This document shows positions 1 through 6,557 of a stretch of DNA of 9,249 bases, piece by piece. The position numbers and the translations under genes are program-made. The stretch is taken from contig JAEYRU010000236.1 in NCBI GenBank assembly GCA_023435335.1, forward strand, positions 1 to 9,249, read 5' to 3'. Source of the DNA: Pseudomonadota bacterium. Its GTDB lineage: Bacteria; Pseudomonadota; Alphaproteobacteria; Rhizobiales; Rhizobiaceae. The notes beneath the pieces are model-generated. The model was not told the DNA's origin, did no database searches, and worked only from the letters and a program-made list of their open reading frames with translations. How positions within the stretch are numbered: the first letter of the stretch is position 1; every line of letters begins with the position of its first letter.

Positions 1-478
1 CGGTGCCCTTCAGCAGTTCGATGAGGAGGTTGCCCCAGGACGGCAGCATGATCAGCACCGCCTGCGGCAGGATCACCCGCCACATGCGCTTGGCCGGCGA
101 CATGTTGAGCGCGAGCGCCGCCTCCCACTGGCCGCGCGGCACCGACAGGATGGCGCCACGTACCAGTTCGGCGCCATAGGCGCCGAGGTTCATGCCTACG
201 GCGACGAAACCCGCCGTGAACTTCTCCAGGGTGATGCCGAAGAGCGGCAGCACGAAGAAGATCCAGTAGAGCTGCACGAGGAGAGACGTGCCGCGGAATA
301 TCTCGATGTAGACGGTGGCGGTGCCGCGGATGAGGACGTTGGGCGCCATGCGCATCAGGCCCGCGGCAAGCGCGATCGCCACTGCAAGAACCGCCGCGAG
401 CACGGTCAAAAGCATGGTCACCAGCGTGCCGCTGGCAATCCGGTCGCCGTACTGGCCGAGGAACTCGAAGTAGGACAT
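1..478 (-). CDS. ehuC: Ectoine/hydroxyectoine ABC transporter permease EhuC (3' part cut off by window edge)
   Basis: This is an inner-membrane permease subunit of a polar amino-acid type (HisM/GlnP family) ABC importer. Only the first 159 residues lie in the window; the rest runs off the left edge. Visible parts are a hydrophobic helix at about residues 17-41, the family motif around E59-L70 (EIFRGTSLLVQL) leading into a second helix, and the cytoplasmic EAA loop at about 119-140 (EAA...ILPQA) that contacts the ATPase. The ATG at 478 is the only good start: an in-frame TGA lies 15 bases upstream, and a GAGG lies 10 bases ahead. The gene follows ehuB by 107 bases on the same strand, the normal ehuB-ehuC order. 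The family call is firm. EhuC rather than EhuD rests on gene order. The second permease and the ATPase (ehuA) would lie outside the window. Confidence 0.8.
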   Translation of the reverse strand, partial: MSYFEFLGQYGDRIASGTLVTMLLTVLAAVLAVAIALAAGLMRMAPNVLIRGTATVYIEIFRGTSLLVQLYWIFFVLPLFGITLEKFTAGFVAVGMNLGAYGAELVRGAILSVPRGQWEAALALNMSPAKRMWRVILPQAVLIMLPSWGNLLIELLKGT

Positions 479-552
479 GCCGCTCAGACCTCATCCCCAA
501 GGCCAGGAAGGCGGAAGGCGGGCACCCCTACGCAGGGCGCCCGCACATGAAC

Positions 553-574
553 GCGAACCGGGATGCCGGTTCGC
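553..574 (-). promoter_or_regulatory. Perfect 9-bp hairpin between ehuB and ehuC
   Basis: Arms GCGAACCGG (553-561) and CCGGTTCGC (566-574) pair perfectly around a 4-base loop, 12 bases past the ehuB stop. No T-run follows in the direction of transcription, so this is not a classic intrinsic terminator. Hairpins placed just after a binding-protein gene often protect the upstream message or attenuate read-through, so that the binding protein is made in excess over the permease. That role is an inference here. Confidence 0.5.
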
Positions 575-585
575 ACAGTCTTACC

Positions 586-1440
586 CTAGCGGTTCGCGCA
601 GACCCACTCGGTCGTGCGGTCGCCCGGCAGGGAGCCTTCGCCGTAACCATACTCGGCCACGGCCGCAAGCATCTCTTCCGAGCCCAGGTATTCGGCCTGA
701 GCGGCGTTGAACTTGTCCAGGAAATCCTGGTCGGCCTTGCGGAAGCCGATGCCGGCCCAGTTGAAGGATTCCTCCGGCATGGCGTTCGGGTCCGTCACCT
801 CGACCGCACCGCCCGAGCTGTCGGCAAGCTGCTTCATGGTGAAGTAGGTGCCTGCGCCGGCATCGGCGCGGCCGGCCCGCACAGCGGCGAGGATTTCGGT
901 CGGGCCGGGAACCTGCATGATGTTGGCCTCGGGCACGCCGGCGGCCTTGGCGGCCTCGATGTTCGAGTAGCCGGCGCCGGTCACCATGATCGCGCCGCTG
1001 TCAGCCACGCTCTTGTAGTCGCCGATGTTCTTGGGGTTGCCAGGGGCGACGATGAAGCCGTCGCCGACCTTCGCCATGGGTTCGGAGAAGGCGATGTTCT
1101 CGCAGCGGCTGGCGAGGATGTTCATGCCGCCGGTCACGATGTCGAAGCGATTGGCGTTGAGGCCGGGAATGAGGCCGCCCCATTCGGTCTGCACGGGCTC
1201 GATGTTCTCGTAGCCCATCTTCTTGAGAACGCCGATCGTATGAACATTGACGAAGCCCTTCGGGCCGCCGTCGTCGCCGGGATAGGCGAAGGGAATCTCA
1301 TTGGCGAAGCCGATGCGGATCGGCTGGCCGCTCTCGGCCCTCTCGAGCAGCGATTGCGCCGTCGCCGAGCCGGCGCCGATGCCCGCCGTCATTGCCGCGA
1401 TACCGAGCGCGGCCATTCCCCTGAGGATTGCACGTCTCAT
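586..1440 (-). CDS. ehuB: Ectoine/hydroxyectoine-binding periplasmic protein EhuB
   Basis: This is the periplasmic solute-binding protein that delivers ectoine or hydroxyectoine to the EhuC/D permease. The start at 1440 (284 aa) is preferred because GGGAG sits 8 bases ahead. The ATG at 1455 (289 aa) has little ribosome-binding signal and would itself contain that GGGAG. The N-terminus is a Sec signal peptide: Arg-Arg, then a hydrophobic Ala/Gly-rich stretch ending in an Ala-Thr-Ala cleavage site. Cluster 3 binding-protein hallmarks follow: IRIGFANEIPF, GLIPGLNANRFDIV and RCENIAFSEP. Numbered from the 1455 ATG, Glu53, Phe56, Trp92 and Arg117 align by spacing with ligand residues recalled for Sinorhizobium EhuB (Glu21, Phe24, Tyr60, Arg85). 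The counterpart of the third aromatic residue, Phe80, is Asn112. The gene is transcribed divergently from doeA. The family is secure; the exact ligand is less so because of Asn112. Confidence 0.87.
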   Translation of the reverse strand: MRRAILRGMAALGIAAMTAGIGAGSATAQSLLERAESGQPIRIGFANEIPFAYPGDDGGPKGFVNVHTIGVLKKMGYENIEPVQTEWGGLIPGLNANRFDIVTGGMNILASRCENIAFSEPMAKVGDGFIVAPGNPKNIGDYKSVADSGAIMVTGAGYSNIEAAKAAGVPEANIMQVPGPTEILAAVRAGRADAGAGTYFTMKQLADSSGGAVEVTDPNAMPEESFNWAGIGFRKADQDFLDKFNAAQAEYLGSEEMLAAVAEYGYGEGSLPGDRTTEWVCANR

Positions 1441-1448
1441 GCTGTTGT

Positions 1449-1453
1449 CTCCC
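1449..1453 (-). promoter_or_regulatory. Ribosome binding site deciding the ehuB start
   Basis: GGGAG on the minus strand lies 8 bases before the ATG at 1440. It overlaps the alternative upstream ATG (1455), which favours the shorter protein beginning Met-Arg-Arg. Confidence 0.6.
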
Positions 1454-1472
1454 ATTTCCAGCTTCGGTTTTT

Positions 1473-1488
1473 ATGTTGTGTACAACAT
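1473..1488. promoter_or_regulatory. GntR/FadR-type operator palindrome
   Basis: ATGTTGTGTACAACAT is a perfect inverted repeat with 7-bp arms (ATGTTGT / ACAACAT) around GT. The core TTGTGTACAA matches the TTGT-N2-ACAA pattern typical of FadR-subfamily GntR operators. It lies in the divergent ehuB-doeA control region and begins exactly where the -10 element of the leftward promoter should be, so a bound repressor would block RNA polymerase. The GntR gene at the end of the doeA operon (4017-4745) is the obvious candidate to bind it. The palindrome is seen directly; the regulator assignment is inferred. Confidence 0.72.
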
Positions 1489-1511
1489 CACGCTGCGTTA
1501 GATGCTGTCAA
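1483..1511 (-). promoter_or_regulatory. Probable sigma-70-type promoter of ehuB
   Basis: A perfect -35 hexamer TTGACA (minus strand, 1511 to 1506) is followed after 17 bases by ATGTTG (1488 to 1483) at the -10 position. The -10 hexamer is poor, but it coincides with the start of the operator palindrome, as expected for a repressed promoter. The distance to the ehuB ATG leaves a leader of roughly 30-40 bases. No comparably clear promoter is seen for doeA. Confidence 0.5.
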
Positions 1512-1528
1512 TGTGAAAAATGGCATGA

Positions 1529-1548
1529 AGGCACTTCAAACGGTGCCT
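1529..1548. repeat. Small inverted repeat in the divergent control region
   Basis: AGGCAC (1529-1534) and GTGCCT (1543-1548) form 6-bp arms separated by 8 bases. It lies between the two GntR-like sites, upstream of the leftward -35 element. It could be a further protein-binding site or chance, since short dyads are common in intergenic DNA. Confidence 0.25.
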
Positions 1549-1569
1549 CTGCGCGTGTCATTGGTGATC

Positions 1570-1580
1570 GTTGTGCACAT
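1570..1580. promoter_or_regulatory. Second, weaker GntR-like site near doeA
   Basis: GTTGTGCACAT resembles the operator at 1473-1488 (GTTGTGTACAA) and contains the palindrome TGTGCACA (1572-1579). Its centre is 95 bp from the centre of the first site, close to nine helical turns, so both would face the same side of the DNA. It lies about 47 bases before the doeA ATG, where it could control the rightward promoter. This is a pattern-based suggestion only. Confidence 0.4.
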
Positions 1581-1626
1581 TAGCTGCTGATCGGGCCACC
1601 GCCGCGCTCAGCTCTCGGGAGGAAAG

Positions 1627-2811
1627 ATGCCGGCTACCCAACTTCCATTCACCGGGAGCGAGTACGCGCGCCGCCTGGCAAAGGTGCGCAAGGCGATGGC
1701 CGCGAAGGACATCGATGTGCTGTTCGTGGAGGACCCCTCGAACATGGCCTGGCTTACCGGCTACGACGGCTGGTCCTTCTACGTGCACCAGGGCGTGATC
1801 GTGTTCCACGACGCCGATCCCGTCTGGTGGGGGCGCTCCCAGGATGCCAACGGCGCCGTCCGCACGGTCTGGATGGCCGACGAGCATGTCGCGGGCTATG
1901 CCGACGACTACGTACAGTCGACCGTGCGCCACCCGATGCAGGACCTCGCAGGCATACTGCGGGGGCGCGGCTACGGCGCGAAGCGGATCGGCCTCGAACT
2001 CGACAACTACTACTTCTCCGCCAAGGCCTACCTGACCCTGAAGGAAGAGCTGCCGCAGGCCGAACTCGTCGATGCGACCGCGCTGGTGAACTGGCAGAGG
2101 GCGGTGAAGTCCGGCGAGGAGATCGCCTTCATGCGCAAGGCGGCCAGGATCACGGAGAAGATGGTCGACGGCATCGTCGAGCGCGTGGAGCCGGGACGCC
2201 CGAAGAACGAGGTCGTTGCCGAGATCTACGGCGACGCGATCCGCGGCGACGGCGACGCCTGGGGCGACTACGCCGCGATCGTGCCGCTGCTGCCGTCGGG
2301 AACCGACGCGGCCGCCCCGCACCTGACCTGGGACGACCGGCCGTTCCGCAAGGGGGAGGCAACCTTCTTCGAGGTCGCCGGCTGCTACCGCCGTTACCAC
2401 ACGCCGTTCTGCCGCACCGTGTTCCTCGGCAAGCCGCCGCAGGTGATGCTCGACGCCGAGAAGGCGCTGGTCGACGGCCTGGAAGCCGGCCTCGAGGCAG
2501 CGCGGCCGGGAGCGACGGCGGGCGACGTCGCGCGCGCGCTGTTCGGTTCGCTCGAGCGGGCCGGCATCAAGAAGGACAGCCGCTGCGGCTATCCGATCGG
2601 AATCTCCTATCCGCCCGACTGGGGCGAGCGCACCATATCGTTCCGCAAGGACGACGAAACGGTGCTGGAGGCCGGCATGACATTCCATTTCATGCCGGGA
2701 CTGTGGATGGCCGACTGGGGACTGGAGATCACCGAAAGCATCCTCATCCGCGAGGCAGGTCCGGCCGAATGCTTCTGCGACCGCCCGCGCCAACTCCTCG
2801 TCAAGGACTGA
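1627..2811 (+). CDS. doeA: Ectoine hydrolase DoeA (EutD), M24 peptidase-like
   Basis: This cytoplasmic enzyme opens the ectoine ring by hydrolysis to N-acetyl-L-2,4-diaminobutyrate, the first step of ectoine catabolism. It is 394 aa, the usual length for the family. The N-terminal creatinase-like domain (about 1-160) carries the very conserved NMAWLTGYDGWSFYVHQ (39-55) and QDANGA segments typical of DoeA/EutD. The C-terminal pita-bread domain (about 165-394) has His232 (PHLTWDD) and FFEVAGCYRRYH (247-258). The usual five metal ligands of M24 peptidases are mostly replaced: Glu249 and His258 stand for the two Asp, the His of the HGxGH-type loop is lost (GYPIGIS), and only the Glu370 region remains. 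DoeA is known as an atypical metal-free M24 member with a catalytic Glu; Glu249 is its likely counterpart. GGAGG lies 4 bases before the ATG. The gene is followed after 7 bases by the M20 gene, so the two are co-transcribed. Confidence 0.92.
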   Translation: MPATQLPFTGSEYARRLAKVRKAMAAKDIDVLFVEDPSNMAWLTGYDGWSFYVHQGVIVFHDADPVWWGRSQDANGAVRTVWMADEHVAGYADDYVQSTVRHPMQDLAGILRGRGYGAKRIGLELDNYYFSAKAYLTLKEELPQAELVDATALVNWQRAVKSGEEIAFMRKAARITEKMVDGIVERVEPGRPKNEVVAEIYGDAIRGDGDAWGDYAAIVPLLPSGTDAAAPHLTWDDRPFRKGEATFFEVAGCYRRYHTPFCRTVFLGKPPQVMLDAEKALVDGLEAGLEAARPGATAGDVARALFGSLERAGIKKDSRCGYPIGISYPPDWGERTISFRKDDETVLEAGMTFHFMPGLWMADWGLEITESILIREAGPAECFCDRPRQLLVKD

Positions 2812-2818
2812 CGCGGCC

Positions 2819-3979
2819 ATGACGACGCTCTCGCGCACGCGCGACATCCTGGCGGAACTCATTGCGTTCCCGACGGTGTCGTCGGAAGGCAACCTGGAGA
2901 TGATCGCCTACGCCGCCGATTTGCTCGGTTCCGCAGGCGCGTCGATCTCGATCAGCCGCGACGCCAGCGGCGCCAAGGCGAATCTCTTCGCCACGCTGGG
3001 ACCCTCTGGTAATGGCGGCATCGTGCTGTCCGGCCACACCGACGTCGTTCCCGTCGATGGACAGGACTGGACGGGCGATCCGTTCCGCATGGCGGAGCGC
3101 AGCGGGCGGCTGTACGGACGCGGCGCCTGCGACATGAAGGGCTTCATCGCCGCCTGCCTGGCCATGGTGCCGTCCTTCGCCGCGTCCGAGCTGCGGCGTC
3201 CTTTGCATTTCGCCTTCACCTATGACGAGGAGGTGGGCTGCTTCGGCGCCCGCGCGCTGGTGGAGGAGCTTGCGCGGGCCGGCGTCAAGCCCTCCGTCGC
3301 GATCATCGGAGAGCCGACCGAAATGCGCGTCATCGAGGGCCACAAGGGCTGCTACGAATACACGACCGAGTTCGTCGGCCTCGAAGGCCACGGCTCGCAG
3401 CCGGGCCGCGGCGTGAACGCGGTCGAATATGCCGTCCGCTATGTATCGCGCCTGCTGGAGCTGGGCGAGCAACTGAAGGCCCGCGCCCCGGCGGCCAGCC
3501 GCTTCGACCCGCCCTGGACCACATTGCAGGTCGGACGGTTCAACGGCGGCGCCGCGCGCAACGTGATCGCGGGCAGCTGCACGGTCGAATGGGAGATGCG
3601 TCCGGTGCAGAAGAGCGACGCGGAGTTCGTGAAGGCCGACATCGGCGCCTATGTCGAGAAGGTGCTGAAGCCGGCCATGCAGGCGGTCGCGCCGCAGGCC
3701 GCGATCGTCACGCACACCATAGGCGAGGTGGAGGGCCTGGCCGTGGCAAGCGAATCGGAAGCGCGCGACATCGTCTTCGAACTCACCGGCTGCGACCACG
3801 CGGACGTCGTCGCCTTCGGCACCGAGGCCGGCCTGTTCCAGGAGGCCGGCATGTCGGTCGTGATCTGCGGGCCGGGCTCGATCGAGCAGGCCCACAAGCC
3901 CGACGAGTTCATTGCGATCGACCAGCTTGCCGCCTGCCTGGAAATGCTCGACAAGCTTCGGCTGAAGCTGGCGGGATGA
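2819..3979 (+). CDS. M20 family deacetylase (ArgE-like), probable N-acetyl-diaminobutyrate deacetylase
   Basis: This is a metal-dependent amidohydrolase of the M20 peptidase family, closest in pattern to acetylornithine deacetylase (ArgE). It is 386 aa, the normal length. Metal and catalytic residues are all visible: His73 and Asp75 (SGHTDVVPV), Asp105 (GRGACDMKG), catalytic Glu137 with Glu138 (TYDEEVG), Glu165 (GEPTEM) and His359 (EQAHKPDEF). The lid/dimerisation domain (about 175-285) has His191 and the RNVIAGSCTVEWEMRP segment. It starts 7 bases after doeA, with AAGGA overlapping the doeA stop region. Linkage to DoeA suggests that it removes the acetyl group from N-acetyl-2,4-diaminobutyrate, which is chemically very close to N-acetylornithine. 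The normal enzyme for this step, DoeB/EutE, belongs to the unrelated AstE/AspA family and is not in the window. Family certain; substrate inferred. A true arginine-biosynthesis ArgE is the alternative but fits the context poorly. Confidence 0.85.
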   Translation: MTTLSRTRDILAELIAFPTVSSEGNLEMIAYAADLLGSAGASISISRDASGAKANLFATLGPSGNGGIVLSGHTDVVPVDGQDWTGDPFRMAERSGRLYGRGACDMKGFIAACLAMVPSFAASELRRPLHFAFTYDEEVGCFGARALVEELARAGVKPSVAIIGEPTEMRVIEGHKGCYEYTTEFVGLEGHGSQPGRGVNAVEYAVRYVSRLLELGEQLKARAPAASRFDPPWTTLQVGRFNGGAARNVIAGSCTVEWEMRPVQKSDAEFVKADIGAYVEKVLKPAMQAVAPQAAIVTHTIGEVEGLAVASESEARDIVFELTGCDHADVVAFGTEAGLFQEAGMSVVICGPGSIEQAHKPDEFIAIDQLAACLEMLDKLRLKLAG

Positions 3980-4016
3980 GCCCGAGGGCGCGCTTGAGAC
4001 CGGTTAGATCAGGCCG

Positions 4017-4745
4017 ATGACATCTGAGCAAAGCGGCAGGCCCGCGGACGAAGGCGCCAGGGGACGGTTCGAGCGTATCTACCAGACCTTGCGGATGCGC
4101 ATCTGCCTGCTCGACTATGCGCCGGGCGAGCGACTGCGCGAGGAGGATCTTGCCGACGAATTCGGCATGTCGCGCACGCCCATTCGCCGCGTCCTCGTCA
4201 AGCTGGAGGCGGAAGGCCTGCTGCGCTCCGTCCACGGCGTCGGCACCATCGTCACCGATATCGAGGTCGAGGAACTGGCGCAGGTATACGAACTTCGTGT
4301 CGAACTGGCCGAACTTACCGGCAGGCTCTCCCCCGTCGTGGTCGACACGGCGCTGGTGGCCCGGTTCCGCGACATCAGGGAACGTTGCGATCAAATGGTG
4401 CGCGACGGGAACCCGCGCGAGTTCGCACGGATCAACATGGAGTTCTTCCACCTGTTCAACAGCCTGACCTCGAATGCGCCGCTGCGCGAGATGAGCGAGC
4501 GGCTCTACTACCAGACCACGCGCATCTGGTTGAAGACGGCCTCCCGTCTCAGGGGCTACGAGCAGCTGCTCAACAACGAGTTCGTCATCTTCCAACGCGA
4601 GGTTGCCGATATCGCGGAGGCCGTCGCGAACGGAGATCTGGCGGCCGCCGGCCACATCAGGCGCGCCCACATCGCCATGAGCTTCGCTCGAATCCGGCGC
4701 GAGGCGGACGCTGCCGCGCGGGCTGCCTTGCCGACCATCGACTGA
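4017..4745 (+). CDS. GntR family transcriptional regulator, FCD (FadR) type
   Basis: This is a DNA-binding repressor or activator, probably controlling the ehu/doe locus. The N-terminal winged helix-turn-helix spans about residues 18-82 (LREEDLADEFGMSRTPIRRVLVKLEAEGLL region, then the wing HGVGTIV). The all-helical FCD effector domain spans about 85-228. Of the four metal ligands usual in FCD domains (Asp, His, His, His), only His145 and His218 align. By spacing the Asp position is Met141 and the middle His is Val196, so the effector pocket may not use a metal. The gene lies 37 bases after the M20 gene, with AGG shortly before the ATG. The FadR-type palindrome at 1473-1488 is a fitting target. 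The natural ligand would be an intermediate such as N-acetyl-diaminobutyrate, but this is inferred. It differs from EnuR, the MocR-type GntR protein with an aminotransferase domain that controls ectoine use in many other bacteria. Confidence 0.88.
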   Translation: MTSEQSGRPADEGARGRFERIYQTLRMRICLLDYAPGERLREEDLADEFGMSRTPIRRVLVKLEAEGLLRSVHGVGTIVTDIEVEELAQVYELRVELAELTGRLSPVVVDTALVARFRDIRERCDQMVRDGNPREFARINMEFFHLFNSLTSNAPLREMSERLYYQTTRIWLKTASRLRGYEQLLNNEFVIFQREVADIAEAVANGDLAAAGHIRRAHIAMSFARIRREADAAARAALPTID

Positions 4746-4868
4746 CCAGGGCCGGCCGCAGCGACCCGCGGGCTTCTCGCCAGCCTCCGGCCACGGCCAG
4801 TTCGTTTTGCGATGAACTCAGTGAACGTTTTTGCAGTCCCGCGGTTTTCCTCCCAGCGAGAAGGGCGT

Positions 4869-4872
4869 GGAG
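4869..4872 (+). promoter_or_regulatory. Ribosome binding site deciding the first GH13 gene start
   Basis: GGAG lies 6 bases before the ATG at 4879. This supports that start over an in-frame TTG at 4831, which would add 16 residues that look unlike the family N-terminus. The 133-base gap 4746-4878 otherwise holds only low-symmetry sequence with short inverted repeats, and no clear promoter or terminator. Confidence 0.55.
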
Positions 4873-4878
4873 AAAGCA

Positions 4879-6465
4879 ATGAATGAAGCAGCCTGGTGGA
4901 AGAAGGGGATCATCTATCAAGTCTATCCCCGGTCCTTCCAGGACAGCGACGGCGACGGCGTCGGGGATCTGAAAGGTCTTCGCCAGCGCCTGGATTATCT
5001 GGCCTGGCTCGGCGTGAATGGCATCTGGATATCGCCGATCTATCCCTCGCCGATGGCCGACTTCGGCTATGACATCGCCGATTATTGCGACATCGATCCT
5101 CTTTTCGGCTCGCTCGGCGATTTCGACCGGCTGGTTGCCGAGGCGCATGGACTGGGGCTGAAGGTTATCCTGGATTTCGTCCCGAACCATACTTCGGACC
5201 GTCACTCCTGGTTCACCGAAAGCCGCGCGTCCCGCGACAGCCCTCGGCGAGATTGGTACATCTGGAGGGACCCCAAGCCCGACGGCGGTCCGCCGAACAA
5301 CTGGATCAGCAATTTCGGCGGCAGCGCCTGGGAGTTCGACGAACGAACCGGCCAGTACTACTACCACGCCTTCCTCAAGGAGCAGCCGGACCTGAACTGG
5401 CGCAACCCCGCCGTGAGGGAGGCGATGCACGAGGTGCTGCGCTTCTGGATGCGCCGGGGCGTCGACGGTTTCCGGGTCGACGTGCTGTGGCATCTGATGA
5501 AGGACCCGGAGCTGCGGGACAATCCACCCAATCTTGCCTGGCAGGAGGGAAAGCCTGACATCGAGCGGCTGCTCCAGACCAACTCGGCCGACCATCCTGA
5601 CATCGAAGGCGTGGTTCGGGAGTTGAGGGGTGTTCTCGACGAGTTTCCTGATCGCGTTCTGATAGGCGAACTCTATCTGCCCATCGAGAGGCTGGTAGCG
5701 TATTACGGCAAAGACTTGGAGGGTGCACACCTGCCCTTCAACTTCCAGCTGATTCACGCTGCCTGGCACGCCGGGACGATCGCGCAGCTGATCGAGGAGT
5801 ACGAGGCCGCGCTGCCCGTCGGCGGCTGGCCGAACTGGGTGCTCGGCAATCACGACCAGCGACGGATAGCGGCGCGCGCGGGCCAGGAGCAGGCGCGCGT
5901 CGCCGCCATGCTGCTCCTGACCCTCCGGGGAACCCCGACCATGTATTACGGAGACGAGATCGGCATCGGCAACGTCACGATCCCTGCCAAGGCGATCCGC
6001 GACCCATGGGCGCTGAACGAGCCCGGTATCGGCGTCGGCCGCGATCCGCAACGCACGCCCATGCAGTGGAGCGGCGAGGAGCATGCCGGGTTCTCGACGA
6101 CCGAGCCCTGGCTACCGCTATCTGGAAACCATGTGGCAATGAACGTGGAAACCCTGAAGGCGCATCGGCAATCGATCCTTTGGCTCTACAAGCGCCTCAT
6201 CGACCTGCGGGCGAGCCGCCCTGCCCTGAGCATTGGCAGCTTCCGCCTGCTGGCGGCCGAGGACGACGTTCTGCTCTACGAACGTCGGCAGGATCACGAG
6301 CGGCTTCTCGTCGCGCTGAATTTCTCGCCCGAAGAGAAGTCCGTCGCGCTCGCTGCCTATCAACAGGCGACATCGGTCCTGCTTTCCACTGTTCTGGATC
6401 GCGAGGGCGAAGGGCTGGAAGCGAAGCTGACGCTGCGGCCACACGAAGGCGTGGTGCTCGCCTGA
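4879..6465 (+). CDS. GH13 alpha-glucosidase (oligo-1,6-glucosidase / AglA type)
   Basis: This is a retaining alpha-glucoside hydrolase, probably cytoplasmic since no signal peptide is seen. It would split short alpha-glucosides (maltose, isomaltose, sucrose or trehalulose-like sugars) to glucose. The 528 aa are full length: a (beta/alpha)8 barrel with inserted domain B, then a C-terminal beta domain from about 450. Visible motifs are WWKKGIIYQVYPRSFQD at the N-terminus, a Ca-binding type loop DSDGDGVGD (22-30), region I with NHTS (His104), QPDLN (169-173, typical of the oligo-1,6-glucosidase subgroup), nucleophile Asp201 in GFRVDVLWH, acid/base Glu264 (IGELYLP) and Asp326 (GNHDQRR). Val202 directly after the nucleophile is the residue type associated with tolerance of alpha-1,6 bonds. 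It heads a three-gene cluster with a 92-base gap to the flavin enzyme. Fold and catalysis are secure; substrate preference is not. Confidence 0.9.
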   Translation: MNEAAWWKKGIIYQVYPRSFQDSDGDGVGDLKGLRQRLDYLAWLGVNGIWISPIYPSPMADFGYDIADYCDIDPLFGSLGDFDRLVAEAHGLGLKVILDFVPNHTSDRHSWFTESRASRDSPRRDWYIWRDPKPDGGPPNNWISNFGGSAWEFDERTGQYYYHAFLKEQPDLNWRNPAVREAMHEVLRFWMRRGVDGFRVDVLWHLMKDPELRDNPPNLAWQEGKPDIERLLQTNSADHPDIEGVVRELRGVLDEFPDRVLIGELYLPIERLVAYYGKDLEGAHLPFNFQLIHAAWHAGTIAQLIEEYEAALPVGGWPNWVLGNHDQRRIAARAGQEQARVAAMLLLTLRGTPTMYYGDEIGIGNVTIPAKAIRDPWALNEPGIGVGRDPQRTPMQWSGEEHAGFSTTEPWLPLSGNHVAMNVETLKAHRQSILWLYKRLIDLRASRPALSIGSFRLLAAEDDVLLYERRQDHERLLVALNFSPEEKSVALAAYQQATSVLLSTVLDREGEGLEAKLTLRPHEGVVLA

Positions 6466-6557
6466 TCCCGACGTGCGATCCCACCGGGGGAACCCGACCA
6501 GCACCATGTCGTTGTGCGAGGGTCGTCATTTGATATTCGCTGGAGGCCGGAACGGGA

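Noticed and set aside
547..1590. Plus-strand open frame opposite ehuB (347 codons)
   Set aside because: Antisense shadow; it runs through the divergent control region and lacks any recognisable motif, while the minus strand encodes a signal peptide and a full binding protein.
1627..2811. Xaa-Pro aminopeptidase or creatinase as the identity of the M24-like protein
   Set aside because: The metal ligands needed for a prolidase are mostly replaced, and the N-terminal segments and Ehu transporter linkage match ectoine hydrolase.
1558..2892. Long open frame on the minus strand opposite doeA (444 codons)
   Set aside because: It is the antisense shadow of a high-GC gene: composition rich in Arg, Val, His and Gly, no recognisable domain, and the plus strand encodes an unmistakable DoeA.
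2801..3895. Long minus-strand open frame opposite the M20 gene (364 codons)
   Set aside because: No family motifs and low-complexity Arg/Ala/Gly/His composition; the opposite strand has every M20 metal ligand.
4801..4835. Possible LacI-type operator or promoter before the first GH13 gene (AACGTT at 4824-4829 with AGTTC/GAACT flanks)
   Set aside because: Symmetry beyond the central six bases is poor, and no matching -35/-10 pair with good spacing was found; sugar-gene operators of this type need longer dyads.
4831..4878. TTG start at 4831 for the first GH13 gene
   Set aside because: The added 16 residues do not fit the family N-terminus, and a proper GGAG-ATG pair exists at 4869-4881.
4657..6084. 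Long minus-strand open frame opposite the first GH13 gene (475 codons)
   Set aside because: It overlaps a complete GH13 enzyme on the plus strand and shows no domain of its own.
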